Source: Streptomyces sp. CCM_MD2014 (GTDB taxonomy: Bacteria > Actinomycetota > Actinomycetes > Streptomycetales > Streptomycetaceae). From it: DNA of 64,000 bases. The translations under genes and the position numbers were made by a program. The DNA is taken from NCBI RefSeq assembly GCF_000772045.1, contig NZ_CP009754.1, positions 7,626,001 to 7,690,000 of the forward strand, read 5' to 3'. Below the pieces are notes generated by a model. The model saw nothing but the letters and a program-made list of their open reading frames with translations, did not search any database and had not been told where the DNA came from. This document shows, in pieces, positions 32,871 through 42,098 of this stretch. Every line of letters starts with the position of its first letter. Position 1 is the stretch's first letter.

Positions 32871-34484
32871 GTGACAGCCACCGCAACCTCCGTCGGCGAG
32901 TCGGACCGTACGCAGCCGCAGACCACGCCCGCCTCCCGGGCCGCCGCGCGGCTCATGCGCCTCCTCCCCGCCGCCGCCGCGGCGCTCTCCGGAGTGCTGC
33001 TCTACGTCAGCTTCCCGCCGCGAACCCTGTGGTGGCTCGCGCTGCCCGCCTTCGCCGTCTTCGGCTGGGCGCTGCGCGGACGCGGCTGGAAGGCGGGCCT
33101 CGGCCTCGGCTACCTCTTCGGCCTCGGCTTCCTGCTGCCCCTGCTGGTGTGGACCGGTGTGGAGGTCGGCCCCGGCCCCTGGCTCGCCCTGGTCGCGATC
33201 GAGGCGCTCTTCGTCGCGGCGGTCGGCGCGGGCGTCGCCGCGGTGTCGAAGCTGCCGGGGTGGCCGGTCTGGGCGGCGGCGCTGTGGATCGCGGGGGAGG
33301 CCGCACGCGCGCGCGTGCCCTTCGAGGGCTTCCCCTGGGGCAAGATCGCGTTCGGTCAGGCGGACGGCGTGTTCCTGCCGCTCGCGGCGGTCGGCGGCAC
33401 CCCGCTGCTCGGCTTCGCGGTCGTCCTGTGCGGCTTCGGCATCTGCGACGCCGTACGCCTGGCCGTCCGGGCCCGCCGGGGCGTCGAGGTGCGCCGCGGT
33501 GCCGCGGCGGTGGCGCTGCTCGGCGTGGCCGTCCCCGTCGTGGGCGCCGTGGCCGCCCGTCCGCTGGTCAGCGACAAGGCGGAGGACGGCACCGCGACCG
33601 TCGCCGTGGTCCAGGGCAATGTGCCCCGCGCGGGCCTCGGCTTCAACGACCAGCGCCGGGCCGTACTCGACCACCACGTGCGCGAGACCCTGCGCCTTGC
33701 CGCCGAGGTGAAGGCGGGCAGGGTGGCCCGCCCCGACTTCGTCCTGTGGCCCGAGAACTCCTCGGACATCGACCCCTTCGCCAACCCGGACGCGCGCGCC
33801 GCCATCGACCGGGCCGCCAGGGCCGTCGGGGTGCCCGTCTCGGTCGGCGGGGTCGTGGAACGCGACGGCAAGCTGCTCAACGAGCAGATCCTCTGGGACC
33901 CGGACAAGGGCCCCGTCGACACGTACGACAAGCGGCAGATCCAGCCCTTCGGCGAGTACCTGCCCCTGCGCTCGCTCATCGGAGCGATCAACGACACCTG
34001 GACCACCATGGTCAGCCGCGACTTCAGCCGGGGCACCGAACCCGGCGTGTTCACCATGGCCGGCACCAAGGTCGGCCTGGTGACCTGCTACGAGGCGGCC
34101 TTCGACTGGGCCGTGCGCTCCGAGGTCGCCGACGGCGCCCAGATGATCTCCGTGCCCAGCAACAACGCGACCTTCGACCGCAGCGAGATGACCTACCAGC
34201 AGCTCGCCATGTCCCGGATCCGCGCGGTCGAGCACAGCCGCACCGTCACCGTTCCGGTGACCAGCGGCGTCAGTGCGATCATCATGCCGGACGGCAGGAT
34301 CACCCAGAAGACGGGCATGTTCGTGGCGGACTCCCTGGTCCAGGAGGTGCCCCTGCGCTCCTCCGAGACGCCCGCCACCCGGCTCGGCACCGCCCCCGAG
34401 ATCGCCCTGGTGCTGGTCGCCGCCGGCGGCCTCGGCTGGGCCGTCGGCGCCGCCGTGCGCGGGCGACGCGCCCGTGACGTGTAG
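32871..34484 (+). CDS. lnt: Apolipoprotein N-acyltransferase
   Basis: 537 residues from GTG 32871. Multiple membrane helices (about 22-225) are followed by a nitrilase-like domain (about 240-500) and a final helix. The catalytic triad is visible: Glu in LWPENSSD (about 293), Lys in YDKRQIQPFGEY (about 353) and Cys in LVTCYEAAF (about 405). Lnt N-acylates the lipid-modified Cys of lipoproteins. Streptomyces typically carry two lnt paralogues. The Nudix gene lies 69 bases downstream. Confidence 0.92.
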   Translation: MTATATSVGESDRTQPQTTPASRAAARLMRLLPAAAAALSGVLLYVSFPPRTLWWLALPAFAVFGWALRGRGWKAGLGLGYLFGLGFLLPLLVWTGVEVGPGPWLALVAIEALFVAAVGAGVAAVSKLPGWPVWAAALWIAGEAARARVPFEGFPWGKIAFGQADGVFLPLAAVGGTPLLGFAVVLCGFGICDAVRLAVRARRGVEVRRGAAAVALLGVAVPVVGAVAARPLVSDKAEDGTATVAVVQGNVPRAGLGFNDQRRAVLDHHVRETLRLAAEVKAGRVARPDFVLWPENSSDIDPFANPDARAAIDRAARAVGVPVSVGGVVERDGKLLNEQILWDPDKGPVDTYDKRQIQPFGEYLPLRSLIGAINDTWTTMVSRDFSRGTEPGVFTMAGTKVGLVTCYEAAFDWAVRSEVADGAQMISVPSNNATFDRSEMTYQQLAMSRIRAVEHSRTVTVPVTSGVSAIIMPDGRITQKTGMFVADSLVQEVPLRSSETPATRLGTAPEIALVLVAAGGLGWAVGAAVRGRRARDV

Positions 34485-34553
34485 CCGTACGCCCGTCGCA
34501 CGCCCCCGTGACATCGGCGGGAGCGGCCCGCCCGTCCCGTTAGGGTCGGGCCC

Positions 34554-35033
34554 ATGGCTACTCCCGATTTCATCCGCGACCTGCGCACCTCGGCCGGACA
34601 CCAGCTTCTGTGGCTCCCCGGAGTCACCGCCGTCGTCTTCGACGACGAGGGCAGAGTGCTGCTCGGCCGGCGGTCCGACAACGGGCGCTGGTCGCTGATC
34701 GGGGGCATCCCGGAACCGGGCGAGCAGCCCGCCGCCTGCGCCGTCCGCGAGGTCGAGGAGGAGACCGCCGTCCGGTGCGTCGTCGAACGGCTGGTCCTCG
34801 TGCAGGCGCTGAAGCCGGTCACCTACGACAACGGTGACGTCTGCCAGTTCATGGACATCACCTTCCGCTGCCGGGCCGTGGGGGGCGAGGCCCGCGTCAA
34901 CGACGACGAGTCGCTGGAGGTGGGCTGGTTCGCGGTGGACGCGCTGCCCGACATCAAGGAGTTCGGGCAGACCAGGGTCAAGCAGGCCCTGTCCGACGCG
35001 CCCGCGTGGTTCGAACCCGCCGGCTCCGCCTGA
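34554..35033 (+). CDS. Nudix hydrolase
   Basis: 159 residues. The Nudix box is GGIPEPGEQPAACAVREVEEET (about 50-71), matching G-x5-E-x7-R-E-U-x-E-E with Thr in place of the usual Gly after EE. The N-terminal DFIRDLRTSAGHQLLWLPGVTAVVFD and the C-terminal FRCRAVGGEARVNDDESLEVGWFAVDALP match small Streptomyces Nudix proteins. The family hydrolyses nucleoside diphosphates linked to another moiety; this substrate is unknown. A strong bidirectional hairpin follows the stop. Confidence 0.9.
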   Translation: MATPDFIRDLRTSAGHQLLWLPGVTAVVFDDEGRVLLGRRSDNGRWSLIGGIPEPGEQPAACAVREVEEETAVRCVVERLVLVQALKPVTYDNGDVCQFMDITFRCRAVGGEARVNDDESLEVGWFAVDALPDIKEFGQTRVKQALSDAPAWFEPAGSA

Positions 35034-35034
35034 A

Positions 35035-35082
35035 GCACGGGGCGTGCCCACGGGGGCAGCACCCCGCGGGCACGCCCCGTGC
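35035..35082. terminator. Perfect 15-bp bidirectional hairpin
   Basis: GCACGGGGCGTGCCC (35035-35049) pairs with 35068-35082 exactly, loop of 18 bases. It fills the gap between the converging Nudix and alpha-galactosidase genes. Confidence 0.75.
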
Positions 35083-35089
35083 CGGTGGC

Positions 35090-37138
35090 TCAGGCGCAGG
35101 TGACCCGCAGGTCCGCCCAGTCCGCGTGGTCGTAGTCCTTGCCGTCCCCGGCGTCCGTGACCACCAGGCGGACGACGTCCGCCCCGGAGACGTCGGCCGA
35201 GACCGCGCGGGCCGGATCGGCGTGGGTCACCGTGCCCGTCGACGCGGCCCGGGTCCCGTCGGCCCAGACCTCGAAGGCCACGCTGCCCCGGTCGCCCGTC
35301 TCGTCGTCCAGGCCGACCCGCGCGGTCACCGTGGCGCACCGGCCGCCCAGGTAGTACTCCACACTGCTCGGCGCGTGCACGCCGAGCCCCTTGGGAAACG
35401 TCTGGCCGCCGATGGTGATCGGCCCGCCGTCGCCGGCGCCGCTCTCGCCCACGCTCCGGTCCCGCTCGACGGGACCCCAGCCGTTCGAGGCGCTCAGCGG
35501 ATCGGCGTCCGACAGGGCGGACTCGCCCGCGGGCAGGGGAACGCCGACGCGCACCGTGACCGGCACCGCGGTGGTGAGCCGGGCTCCGGACGGCGTGCGG
35601 TACCGGACCGTGAGCGTCAGGTCCCGGTCGCCCGCCGAGGTGCCCGCGGGGACGGTGACGTCCCAGTCCGTCGCCAGGGTTCCGCCCGGCTTCAGGGCGC
35701 GGGCCGACGTGGCGGATCCCGGGGCGATGCGCCAGCCGTCGGGGCCGGTCAGCGCGACGCTCACCGAGTGGGCCGCGGTGCCGCCCAGGTCGGTGACCTC
35801 GGAGGTGATCCGCTCGGTCCGGCCGGCCTCGGTCACCGTGCCGCCGTCGGCGCTCACGTCCACGGCGGGCGGGTGCTGCGCCCACTTCCGGTCGGCCTTC
35901 ACCCGCACCAGCACGGTGCCGTGCGCGGGCACCGTCGCCGCGATGGTGCCCGTCGTGTGGGTGTCGGCGTGCTTCCACAGGTCCCGCATCGTGTAGCCGC
36001 GCGCCTCGGGCAGGCCGACGGCATGCGCGGTGGTCTCGATCCGCTGGGCCCGTGAGCCCTCGTTGAACAGCGCGACCGCCCGGCTGCCGTCGGCCATCTC
36101 CTTCGACACGACCCACCGGCCGTCCTCGGACGAGACGACCTCGCCCTGCTTGCCCAGCGGGTCCTGGTCGACGGCGATGACCTCGTCGTTGGTGAGGATC
36201 TCGAACGCCGACTCGGGTGCCGAGCGCAGGTCGGTGCCGATCAGCAGCGGGGCAGCCATGACCGACCACATGGAGAAGTGCGTGCGGTACTCGGTGTCCG
36301 TCATGCCGCCGTTGCCGACCTCCAGCATGTCGGGGTCGTTCCAGCCGCCGGGCCGGGCGTACGGCGCGAGTTCGAGGTTGGCCTTCATGATCGACGACAT
36401 CGAGCTCCAGGAGTCGCTGATGTCACCGGTGGTGCGCCAGAGCTGGCCCAGGTCGCCGGCCCACTCCCAGGGCTTGTTCTGCCCCCACTCGCAGATGCTG
36501 TAGACGATCGGCCGGCCGGTCGCCGCCAGCGCGTCGCGCATGGTGGTGTAGCGCTGCTTCGCGTCGACGCCCTGGTTGTTGCAGTTGTCGTACTTGAGGT
36601 AGTCGACACCCCAGTCGGCGAACTGCCGGGCGTCGCTGTACTCGTGCCCCAGTGCGCCCGGGAACCCGATGCTGCTGCACGTCTTGGTGCCTGCGCTGGT
36701 GTAGATGCCGAACTTCAGGCCCTTGGAGTGGACGTAGTCGGCGACGGCCTTGATGCCGTTGGGGAAGCGCTCGGGGTCCGGCACCAACTGTCCGTCGGCG
36801 TCGCGCTCCGGCAGCGCCCAGCAGTCGTCGAGGTTGACGTACTCGTAGCCGGCGTCCTTCAGACCGCGCTCGACGAAGAGGTCGGCGATGCCCTTGACCA
36901 TCGACTCGTTGAACTCGGCGCGGCAGTGCGTGGAGTTCCAGTTGTTGAAGCCCATCGGCGGGGTGAGGGCCAGTCCCTCCTGACCGACCGCCGCCGGAGC
37001 GGGAGCCGGAGCCGGTGCCGCCGCCGGGGCGGCGTGCGCGCTCACCCCCAGCCCTCCGGCGGCGATCAGTCCTGCGGTGATCGCGCCCAGGGCTCTGCGC
37101 CCGGTGACGCGTGGTGTGCGCAAGGCAAGGTGACGCAT
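35090..37138 (-). CDS. Secreted GH27 alpha-galactosidase with NPCBM domain
   Basis: 682 residues. A twin-arginine-like signal peptide (RRALGAITAGLIAAGG... AHA, about 1-37) precedes a GH27 TIM barrel (about 52-330) with TPPMGFNNWNSTHC. The nucleophile Asp lies in YLKYDNC (about 182) and the acid/base Asp in RPGGWNDPDML (about 266). A beta-sandwich domain and an alpha-galactosidase NEW3-type segment (about 435-535) follow. The last 140 residues are an NPCBM module (LSASNGWGPVERDRS to DHADWADLRVTCA). It releases terminal alpha-galactose from galactomannan or raffinose-type sugars outside the cell. GGAGGAA lies nine bases before the ATG. No regulator is adjacent. Confidence 0.93.
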   Translation of the reverse strand: MRHLALRTPRVTGRRALGAITAGLIAAGGLGVSAHAAPAAAPAPAPAPAAVGQEGLALTPPMGFNNWNSTHCRAEFNESMVKGIADLFVERGLKDAGYEYVNLDDCWALPERDADGQLVPDPERFPNGIKAVADYVHSKGLKFGIYTSAGTKTCSSIGFPGALGHEYSDARQFADWGVDYLKYDNCNNQGVDAKQRYTTMRDALAATGRPIVYSICEWGQNKPWEWAGDLGQLWRTTGDISDSWSSMSSIMKANLELAPYARPGGWNDPDMLEVGNGGMTDTEYRTHFSMWSVMAAPLLIGTDLRSAPESAFEILTNDEVIAVDQDPLGKQGEVVSSEDGRWVVSKEMADGSRAVALFNEGSRAQRIETTAHAVGLPEARGYTMRDLWKHADTHTTGTIAATVPAHGTVLVRVKADRKWAQHPPAVDVSADGGTVTEAGRTERITSEVTDLGGTAAHSVSVALTGPDGWRIAPGSATSARALKPGGTLATDWDVTVPAGTSAGDRDLTLTVRYRTPSGARLTTAVPVTVRVGVPLPAGESALSDADPLSASNGWGPVERDRSVGESGAGDGGPITIGGQTFPKGLGVHAPSSVEYYLGGRCATVTARVGLDDETGDRGSVAFEVWADGTRAASTGTVTHADPARAVSADVSGADVVRLVVTDAGDGKDYDHADWADLRVTCA

Positions 37139-37389
37139 CGTTACGTTCCTCCGCGGCTCGTCGGTCTTGGCGGGCGAGGCACATACGCACCGTCAACGCA
37201 CGCTCACAGTAGGGGTGTTGGTATCTGACGGAAAGAGGGCGGTCATGGGGGAATCTGTGCTCTGCGTCGTGGCGGTCGCGGCCGGCCCGTCCGGCAGCGG
37301 GGGCACCGGTTCGGCGCTCGCCCTCGCGGGGTCGGTTACTGTGTCCGCGCGGCCGCGTCCAGGGGGCGGCGTGAACGACACGGAGGTGC

Positions 37390-37845
37390 ATGACGGTGAC
37401 GGATGCCGAGACCGCCACCGGGCACCGGGCCGACGCCGGCCACCCCCCTCCGCCGGGACCCCGGCAGGGTCCCGCCGACGATCCGCTGCTCACGCTGCTC
37501 GGTCTCGGAGCCGACGAGGACGCGGTCTACCACCTCCTGGTCGACCGGGCGGACGGCGAACCGGCCGACCTGGCGGGCCGGCTGGACCCGGAACGGGTCC
37601 AACGGGCCCTGGACGCCCTGGTCGAGCGCGGCCTCGCCAGCGTGCACCGCGAGCGCGCCGACGGCCCGCCCCGTTACCGCGCCGCCTCCCCGCTGCTGGC
37701 GCTCGGTCCGCTGCTCGAAGCCCGCCGCGCCGCCCTCCACCGGGCCGAGTTCCTGGTCACGGACCTCGCCGAACGGCACCGCATGACACAGGTGCGGGGT
37801 TCGGGCGCCCCGGTCGAGGTGCTGTCCGGGTCCACCGCGAGGCGC
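37390..37845 (+). pseudogene. LuxR/TrmB-type regulator, truncated at the fusion junction
   Basis: From ATG 37390 (GGAGG three bases upstream; GTG 37396 is the better spaced alternative) the frame reads DPLLTLLGLGADEDAVYHLLVDRADGEPADLAGRLDPERVQRALDALVERGLASV, a winged-helix N-domain of the kind found in Streptomyces regulators that end in a LuxR helix-turn-helix. It continues through HRMTQVRGSGAPVEVLSGSTA and then loses meaning; the LuxR domain is absent and the frame closes at 37887 inside protease sequence. The two coding senses are in different frames, so no fusion protein can be made by simple translation. Confidence 0.72.
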
Positions 37846-40379
37846 CGCGGCCGGGTACCCCGGCGCAGGCCGCGCGGGCCCACATGAAGGCGCACCAGGA
37901 CGTCTACAAGGTCCCCGCGTCGGACCTCAGGACGGTCGGCACCACCGAGGACGGCGACCAGACCGCCGTCCGCTTCGAGCAACGCCACCACGGCGTCCCC
38001 GTCTTCGGCGCCCGGTACGCGGTGCAGACCGAGGGCGCCGGGGAGAAGGGCCGCCGCGTCACCTCGGCCACCGGCACGCTGTACACGGTCCTGACCGTCT
38101 CCACCACCCCCGAGGTCGACGAGGCGACGGCCCGCAAGCGCCTGTTCACCCTGGACCCCCGGCTGGCGGGCGTCGAGGGGCGCCGCACCGCCGACCACGG
38201 CCTCGTCGTGCTGCCCGACGCCCAAGGCGGCCGTCTGGCCTGGCACTTCACCGTCACCGGCGGCCGCCCGGACGGCAGCCCGGTACGCCGGGAGTCCTAC
38301 GTCGACGCCCACGTCGGCGCGCTGGCCCTGTCGTACGACAACATCGACGCCGCCGACGCGTCCCCGACGACCGCCACCGGCGTCCGGGTCGACGGCAGCG
38401 AGGTCACCCTGAACGCCGACCGGCCGGCCGAGGGCACCTACACGCTCGTCGACTCCAGTCGCCCGATGTACGCCGCCGCCGGCGGGCAGATCCGCACCTA
38501 CGACGCCCGGCGGGCCAACTACGCCGACCTCGCGGGCGGACCGGTCCCGGACTCCGTCCCGCTGGTCACCTCGGCGACCGACCGCTTCGACGGCGACCAC
38601 ACCCGCTCCGGCGCCGTCGACGCCCACGTCAACGCCGCCAAGGTGTACGAGTTCTACAAGGACGAGATCGGCCGCGACGGCATCGACGGCAAGGGCGGGA
38701 GCATCCACTCCGTCGTCAACGTCTCCAGCAACGGCAAGGACTACGCCAACGCCTTCTGGGACGGCTCCAAGATGGTCTACGGCCACATGGAGGGCGTACC
38801 GCTCTCGGTCGGCCTCGACGTGGTCGGCCACGAGATGACCCACGGCGTCACCGAGCACAGCGCAGGGCTCGTCTACCTGAACCAGCCGGGCGCGCTCAAC
38901 GAGGCGATATCCGACTACTTCGGCAACGCCATGGAGGTCCGGGACAAGGGCGTCGCGATGGACGACCCGACCTCCGGTCTCGTCGGCGAGTACCTGTGCA
39001 ACGGCACCAAGCCGCTCGCGGAGTGCGCGCTGCGCGACCTCAACGACGGCCGCGACGCCCAGCGCGACTACGAGCCCATTCCGCTGGACATCGACAACGG
39101 CGGCGTGCACTACAACTCGACCATCGTCGGCGGGGCGCTGTGGGACCTGCGCAAGAGCATCGACCCCCAGCTCGCGGACCGGATCGTCTACCGCGCGGCG
39201 CAGAACTACCTCACGCCCCTGTCGGGCTTCACCGACATGCGCGACGCCGTCACCCTCGCGGCGAAGTCCCTGAAGGTGTCGCGCGCCGAACTCGCCGCCG
39301 TGAACGAGGCGTTCGACGGGCACGGCATCGTCAAGGGCTGGGAGTACAAGGGCGGCACGCACGACGGGACCACCCTCGCCCGCGACGTGCTGCCGGCCTA
39401 CGAGGTGTACAGCGGCGTGGACGAGCAGGCCGCGCAGATCAACGGCGACGTGTACGCCATCAGCCACGGCGACGCCATCGCCTGGGACCGGGGCTCCGCG
39501 GCCTTCGGCATCACCGTGGGCCGGTTCGGCAAGCAGCACGGCCGCGAGGTGGCGCAGGACGACGCCTACCTCCTCGACCCCTCGCTCGACGACGACCGCA
39601 TGGTCTTCACCCGCGTCAGCGCCGACGGCATCGGCGTCTACCGCACGGGCGCCAAGGGGCAGGGCGCGATCAAGAAGCTGGTCGACGAACCCGACGCCGA
39701 CGAGACCGAGCCGGTGACGGAGGACGGTGCGCTCGCCTACATCCGCACCACCCCCGACGGCGAACAGGACGTGATGCTCCGCGGAGCGGACGGCCGCACC
39801 GTCAACCTGACGCCGGAGTCCGGCACCAAAGCCTCGCGCCTGGCCATGCACGACGGCACGGTGGCCTGGGCCGGCGGCGCCGACGCCACGTACCTGAACG
39901 TCTACGACATCGCCACCGGATCCCTCCAGTCGAAGCGGATCGGGGGCTGGCTGCTCTACACCCTCTCGGACATCCAGCTCACCTCCGACCGGGTCTTCTA
40001 CCGCGTCTCCGGCGGATTCCTCTTCCCGATGACGAACATCGGGTCGGCGCCCGTCTCCGACCTGTCGCGGATGGCGAACCTGAAGTTCCCGACGAACCTG
40101 GCCCTGGCCCAGTTCTCCGTCACGGACGACTACCTCGCCTACTCCACCTACGACCTCTGGGGCTCGATGGGTTCCTGGACCGGCCCCGGCAAGGTGCAGG
40201 TCGCCAGGACCGGTGACGTCGTGGCCGGCGGCGCGGCCTTCGGCAGGGTCTCCTGCTCGTCCGGTGCCCAGCTCGCGCCCTCCCTCGGCGACGGACAGCG
40301 CGTCGCCTGGCTGGACACCTCGGCAGCCGCCACGGACGTGGTGACCCGGCCGGCCTTCGCGGGGAGCTGCGAGGAGTAG
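37846..40379 (+). pseudogene. M4-type zinc metalloprotease gene lacking its 5' end
   Basis: Sense begins abruptly at about 37850 (PGTPAQAARAHMKAHQDVYKVPASDLR), which is the middle of an FTP propeptide, and continues uninterrupted for about 840 residues. The propeptide is followed by the M4 catalytic domain with VGHEMTHGVTEHS (zinc site) and NEAISDYFGN (third ligand). A C-terminal region rich in beta strands (about the last 330 residues: DEPDADETEPVTEDGALAYIR, GTVAWAGGADA) looks like a TolB-type propeller. Signal peptide and start are missing; upstream is the regulator fragment in another frame. ATG 37884 could start a cytosolic product, but export would fail. Confidence 0.8.
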
Positions 40380-40407
40380 CCCACCGCCGACCGGACCCCG
40401 TCTCCGC

Positions 40408-40450
40408 GACGGTGGCCCCCGACCGGAACCTCCGGCCGGGGGCCACCGTC
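40408..40450 (+). terminator. Long hairpin after the protease gene
   Basis: A 14-bp perfect outer stem (40408-40421 with 40437-40450) encloses an inner 5-bp stem (40423-40427 with 40431-40435). It starts 29 bases past the protease stop and has no U-tract. Confidence 0.65.
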
Positions 40451-40662
40451 CGCCGGCGCCGCCTGCCAGACGGCGCTGCGGGAACGCCGCGGGGACCCGG
40501 CCGTACGGCCCTGTTCGTCGCCGCCGACACCGGGCACCGCTGCGCCGGCACCGTCTTCGGCAGGCACCGGGACGCGGTCACGTCGAGGAAGTGACGCTTC
40601 GTCAGGTGGCGCGGTCCTGCCCGGCCCCGGGGCCGAGGACGGCTGCCGCCGCGCGGTCGGCG

Positions 40663-41580
40663 TCAGCCGGCCAGGTCGGCGGCCCGCCGGCGCAGGGCGT
40701 CCACCAGGGCCCCGGACGCCGCCGCGGCCCGGTCCGGCAGTGACACCAGACTGACGCGCCGCACTTCCTCGGCGACACCCGTGACCTCGACGAAGCGCAC
40801 GCCGGGCGGGACGACGGGCAGCAGCGCCGGCGTGGCCGTGGTGATGCCCGCCCCGGCCGCGACCAGGTGCAGCTTGGTCAGCCAGTCGCGGGCGGTGTGG
40901 GCGATGCGCGGCCGGCCGGGCAGCCCCGGCCAGACACCGAGGAGCGGCTCACCCGCGCCCCCCGGACCGGCGATCCAGGGTTCCCCGGCGATGTCTTCGA
41001 CATCGGCCGTACCGCGGTCGGCGAACCGGCTGTCCGCCGGAACCGCCAGGGCCAGCCGTGTCTCCAGCAGCGGCTCGACACGCAAGGGCGGGGCGTCCGT
41101 GTCGGGCGAGCGGTGCGGCGGGCGGGAGGTCAGCAGCGCGAGGTCGAGGGTGCCGCTGCGCAGCGCGCGCACCAGCGCCGGAGTGCTCCCCTCCCGCGTC
41201 GTCACCCGCACGCCCGGGCCTTCGCTGCGCAGCGCCGCCAGGGCGTCGGCCACGAGCACCGCTCCGGCGGCGGGGAAGTACCCCAGCCGGATCCGGCTCG
41301 TCGTGTCCCGGGCGCCGCGCAGTTCCCGGTCGGCCGCCTCCAGCGCGTCCAGGGCGGCGACGGCGTGGCGCAGCAGGGCGCGGCCCGCACCGGTCGGCCG
41401 CACACCGCCGGGGAAGCGGTCGAAGATCCGGGCCCCCGTCGCCTGTTCGAGCGCGGCCACCTGCCGGGAGACCGCCGACTGCGTGTACCCGAGGCCCTGC
41501 GCGGCGGCCGTGAAGGTGCCCCGTTCCGCCACCTCGCGCAGCACCCGCAGCCCCACCAGCGTCACATCGGTCATGCCCAT
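40663..41580 (-). CDS. LysR-family transcriptional regulator
   Basis: 305 residues. N-terminal helix-turn-helix (about 6-62: FTAAAQGLGYTQSAVSRQVAALEQATGARIFDR) is canonical LysR, followed by the two-lobed effector domain (RIRLGYFPAAGAVLVADAL at about 98 onward). Start at ATG 41580 or ATG 41574. It is divergent from a tautomerase-like gene 71 bases away, with a 9-bp inverted repeat between them, the usual arrangement in which LysR activates its divergent neighbour. Effector unknown. Confidence 0.92.
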   Translation of the reverse strand: MGMTDVTLVGLRVLREVAERGTFTAAAQGLGYTQSAVSRQVAALEQATGARIFDRFPGGVRPTGAGRALLRHAVAALDALEAADRELRGARDTTSRIRLGYFPAAGAVLVADALAALRSEGPGVRVTTREGSTPALVRALRSGTLDLALLTSRPPHRSPDTDAPPLRVEPLLETRLALAVPADSRFADRGTADVEDIAGEPWIAGPGGAGEPLLGVWPGLPGRPRIAHTARDWLTKLHLVAAGAGITTATPALLPVVPPGVRFVEVTGVAEEVRRVSLVSLPDRAAAASGALVDALRRRAADLAG

Positions 41581-41596
41581 GAGCGGGCAGCATATC

Positions 41597-41628
41597 CGGC
41601 ATGCGGAACATTCGCTGGGCGCATGCCG
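41597..41628. promoter_or_regulatory. Candidate LysR operator
   Basis: CGGCATGCG (41597-41605) and CGCATGCCG (41620-41628) are a perfect 9-bp inverted repeat with a 14-base spacer, lying between the lysR and tautomerase start codons. Confidence 0.65.
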
Positions 41629-41651
41629 ACGGGGCTCCTAGCGTGGGGTCC

Positions 41652-42077
41652 ATGCCCCTTGTCACCATCTCCCTGCGTCAGGGAACCACGCCCGATTACC
41701 GCCGCCGCGTCTCCGAAGCCCTGCACACGTCCATGGTGGACGTCCTGAAAATCCCCGAGGACGACCAGTTCCACGTCTTCCACGAGGTGCCGGACGACGA
41801 CTTCGTCATCCAGCCGGTCGTCTTCGGCCTCCCGCGCGGCCGCGGCACCCTGTTCATCCAGTTGTCCTTCAACCGGCGCGGCGCGGAGCAGAAGGCGGAG
41901 CTGTTCCGGGCGATCGTCGACAACCTCCGGCGCCACGCGGGCGTGCCCGAGGAGGACGTCCTGCTGGTGGCCTTCGAGACGGCCGCGGAGAACTGGTGGG
42001 CCGCGGGCCGCGTCGTCGACCCCGCCACCGGCTACGACGAGCGCATGACCGACGTGCCCGCCGGTCCCGCCCGGTAG
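41652..42077 (+). CDS. Tautomerase-superfamily protein, LysR-controlled
   Basis: 141 residues, MPLVTISLRQGTTPDYRRRV at the start with Pro as the second codon, the catalytic base of the superfamily after Met removal. Conserved-looking phrases IPEDDQFHVFHEVP and GTLFIQLSFNRRGAEQKAELF match the long tautomerase branch. The likely partner regulator is the divergent LysR. It is only distantly similar to the 10781-11179 protein, which shares the IPPDDRFQV-type motif. Substrate unknown. Confidence 0.82.
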   Translation: MPLVTISLRQGTTPDYRRRVSEALHTSMVDVLKIPEDDQFHVFHEVPDDDFVIQPVVFGLPRGRGTLFIQLSFNRRGAEQKAELFRAIVDNLRRHAGVPEEDVLLVAFETAAENWWAAGRVVDPATGYDERMTDVPAGPAR

Positions 42078-42098
42078 GGGGTTCCGCCGGGGACTCCC

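Noticed and set aside
32580..36269. 1,229-codon minus-strand frame across lnt, Nudix and alpha-galactosidase
   Set aside because: It crosses three well-supported genes and a perfect terminator hairpin and has no family motif.
40412..40594. 60-codon plus-strand frame after the protease
   Set aside because: It begins inside the terminator hairpin and has no recognisable content.
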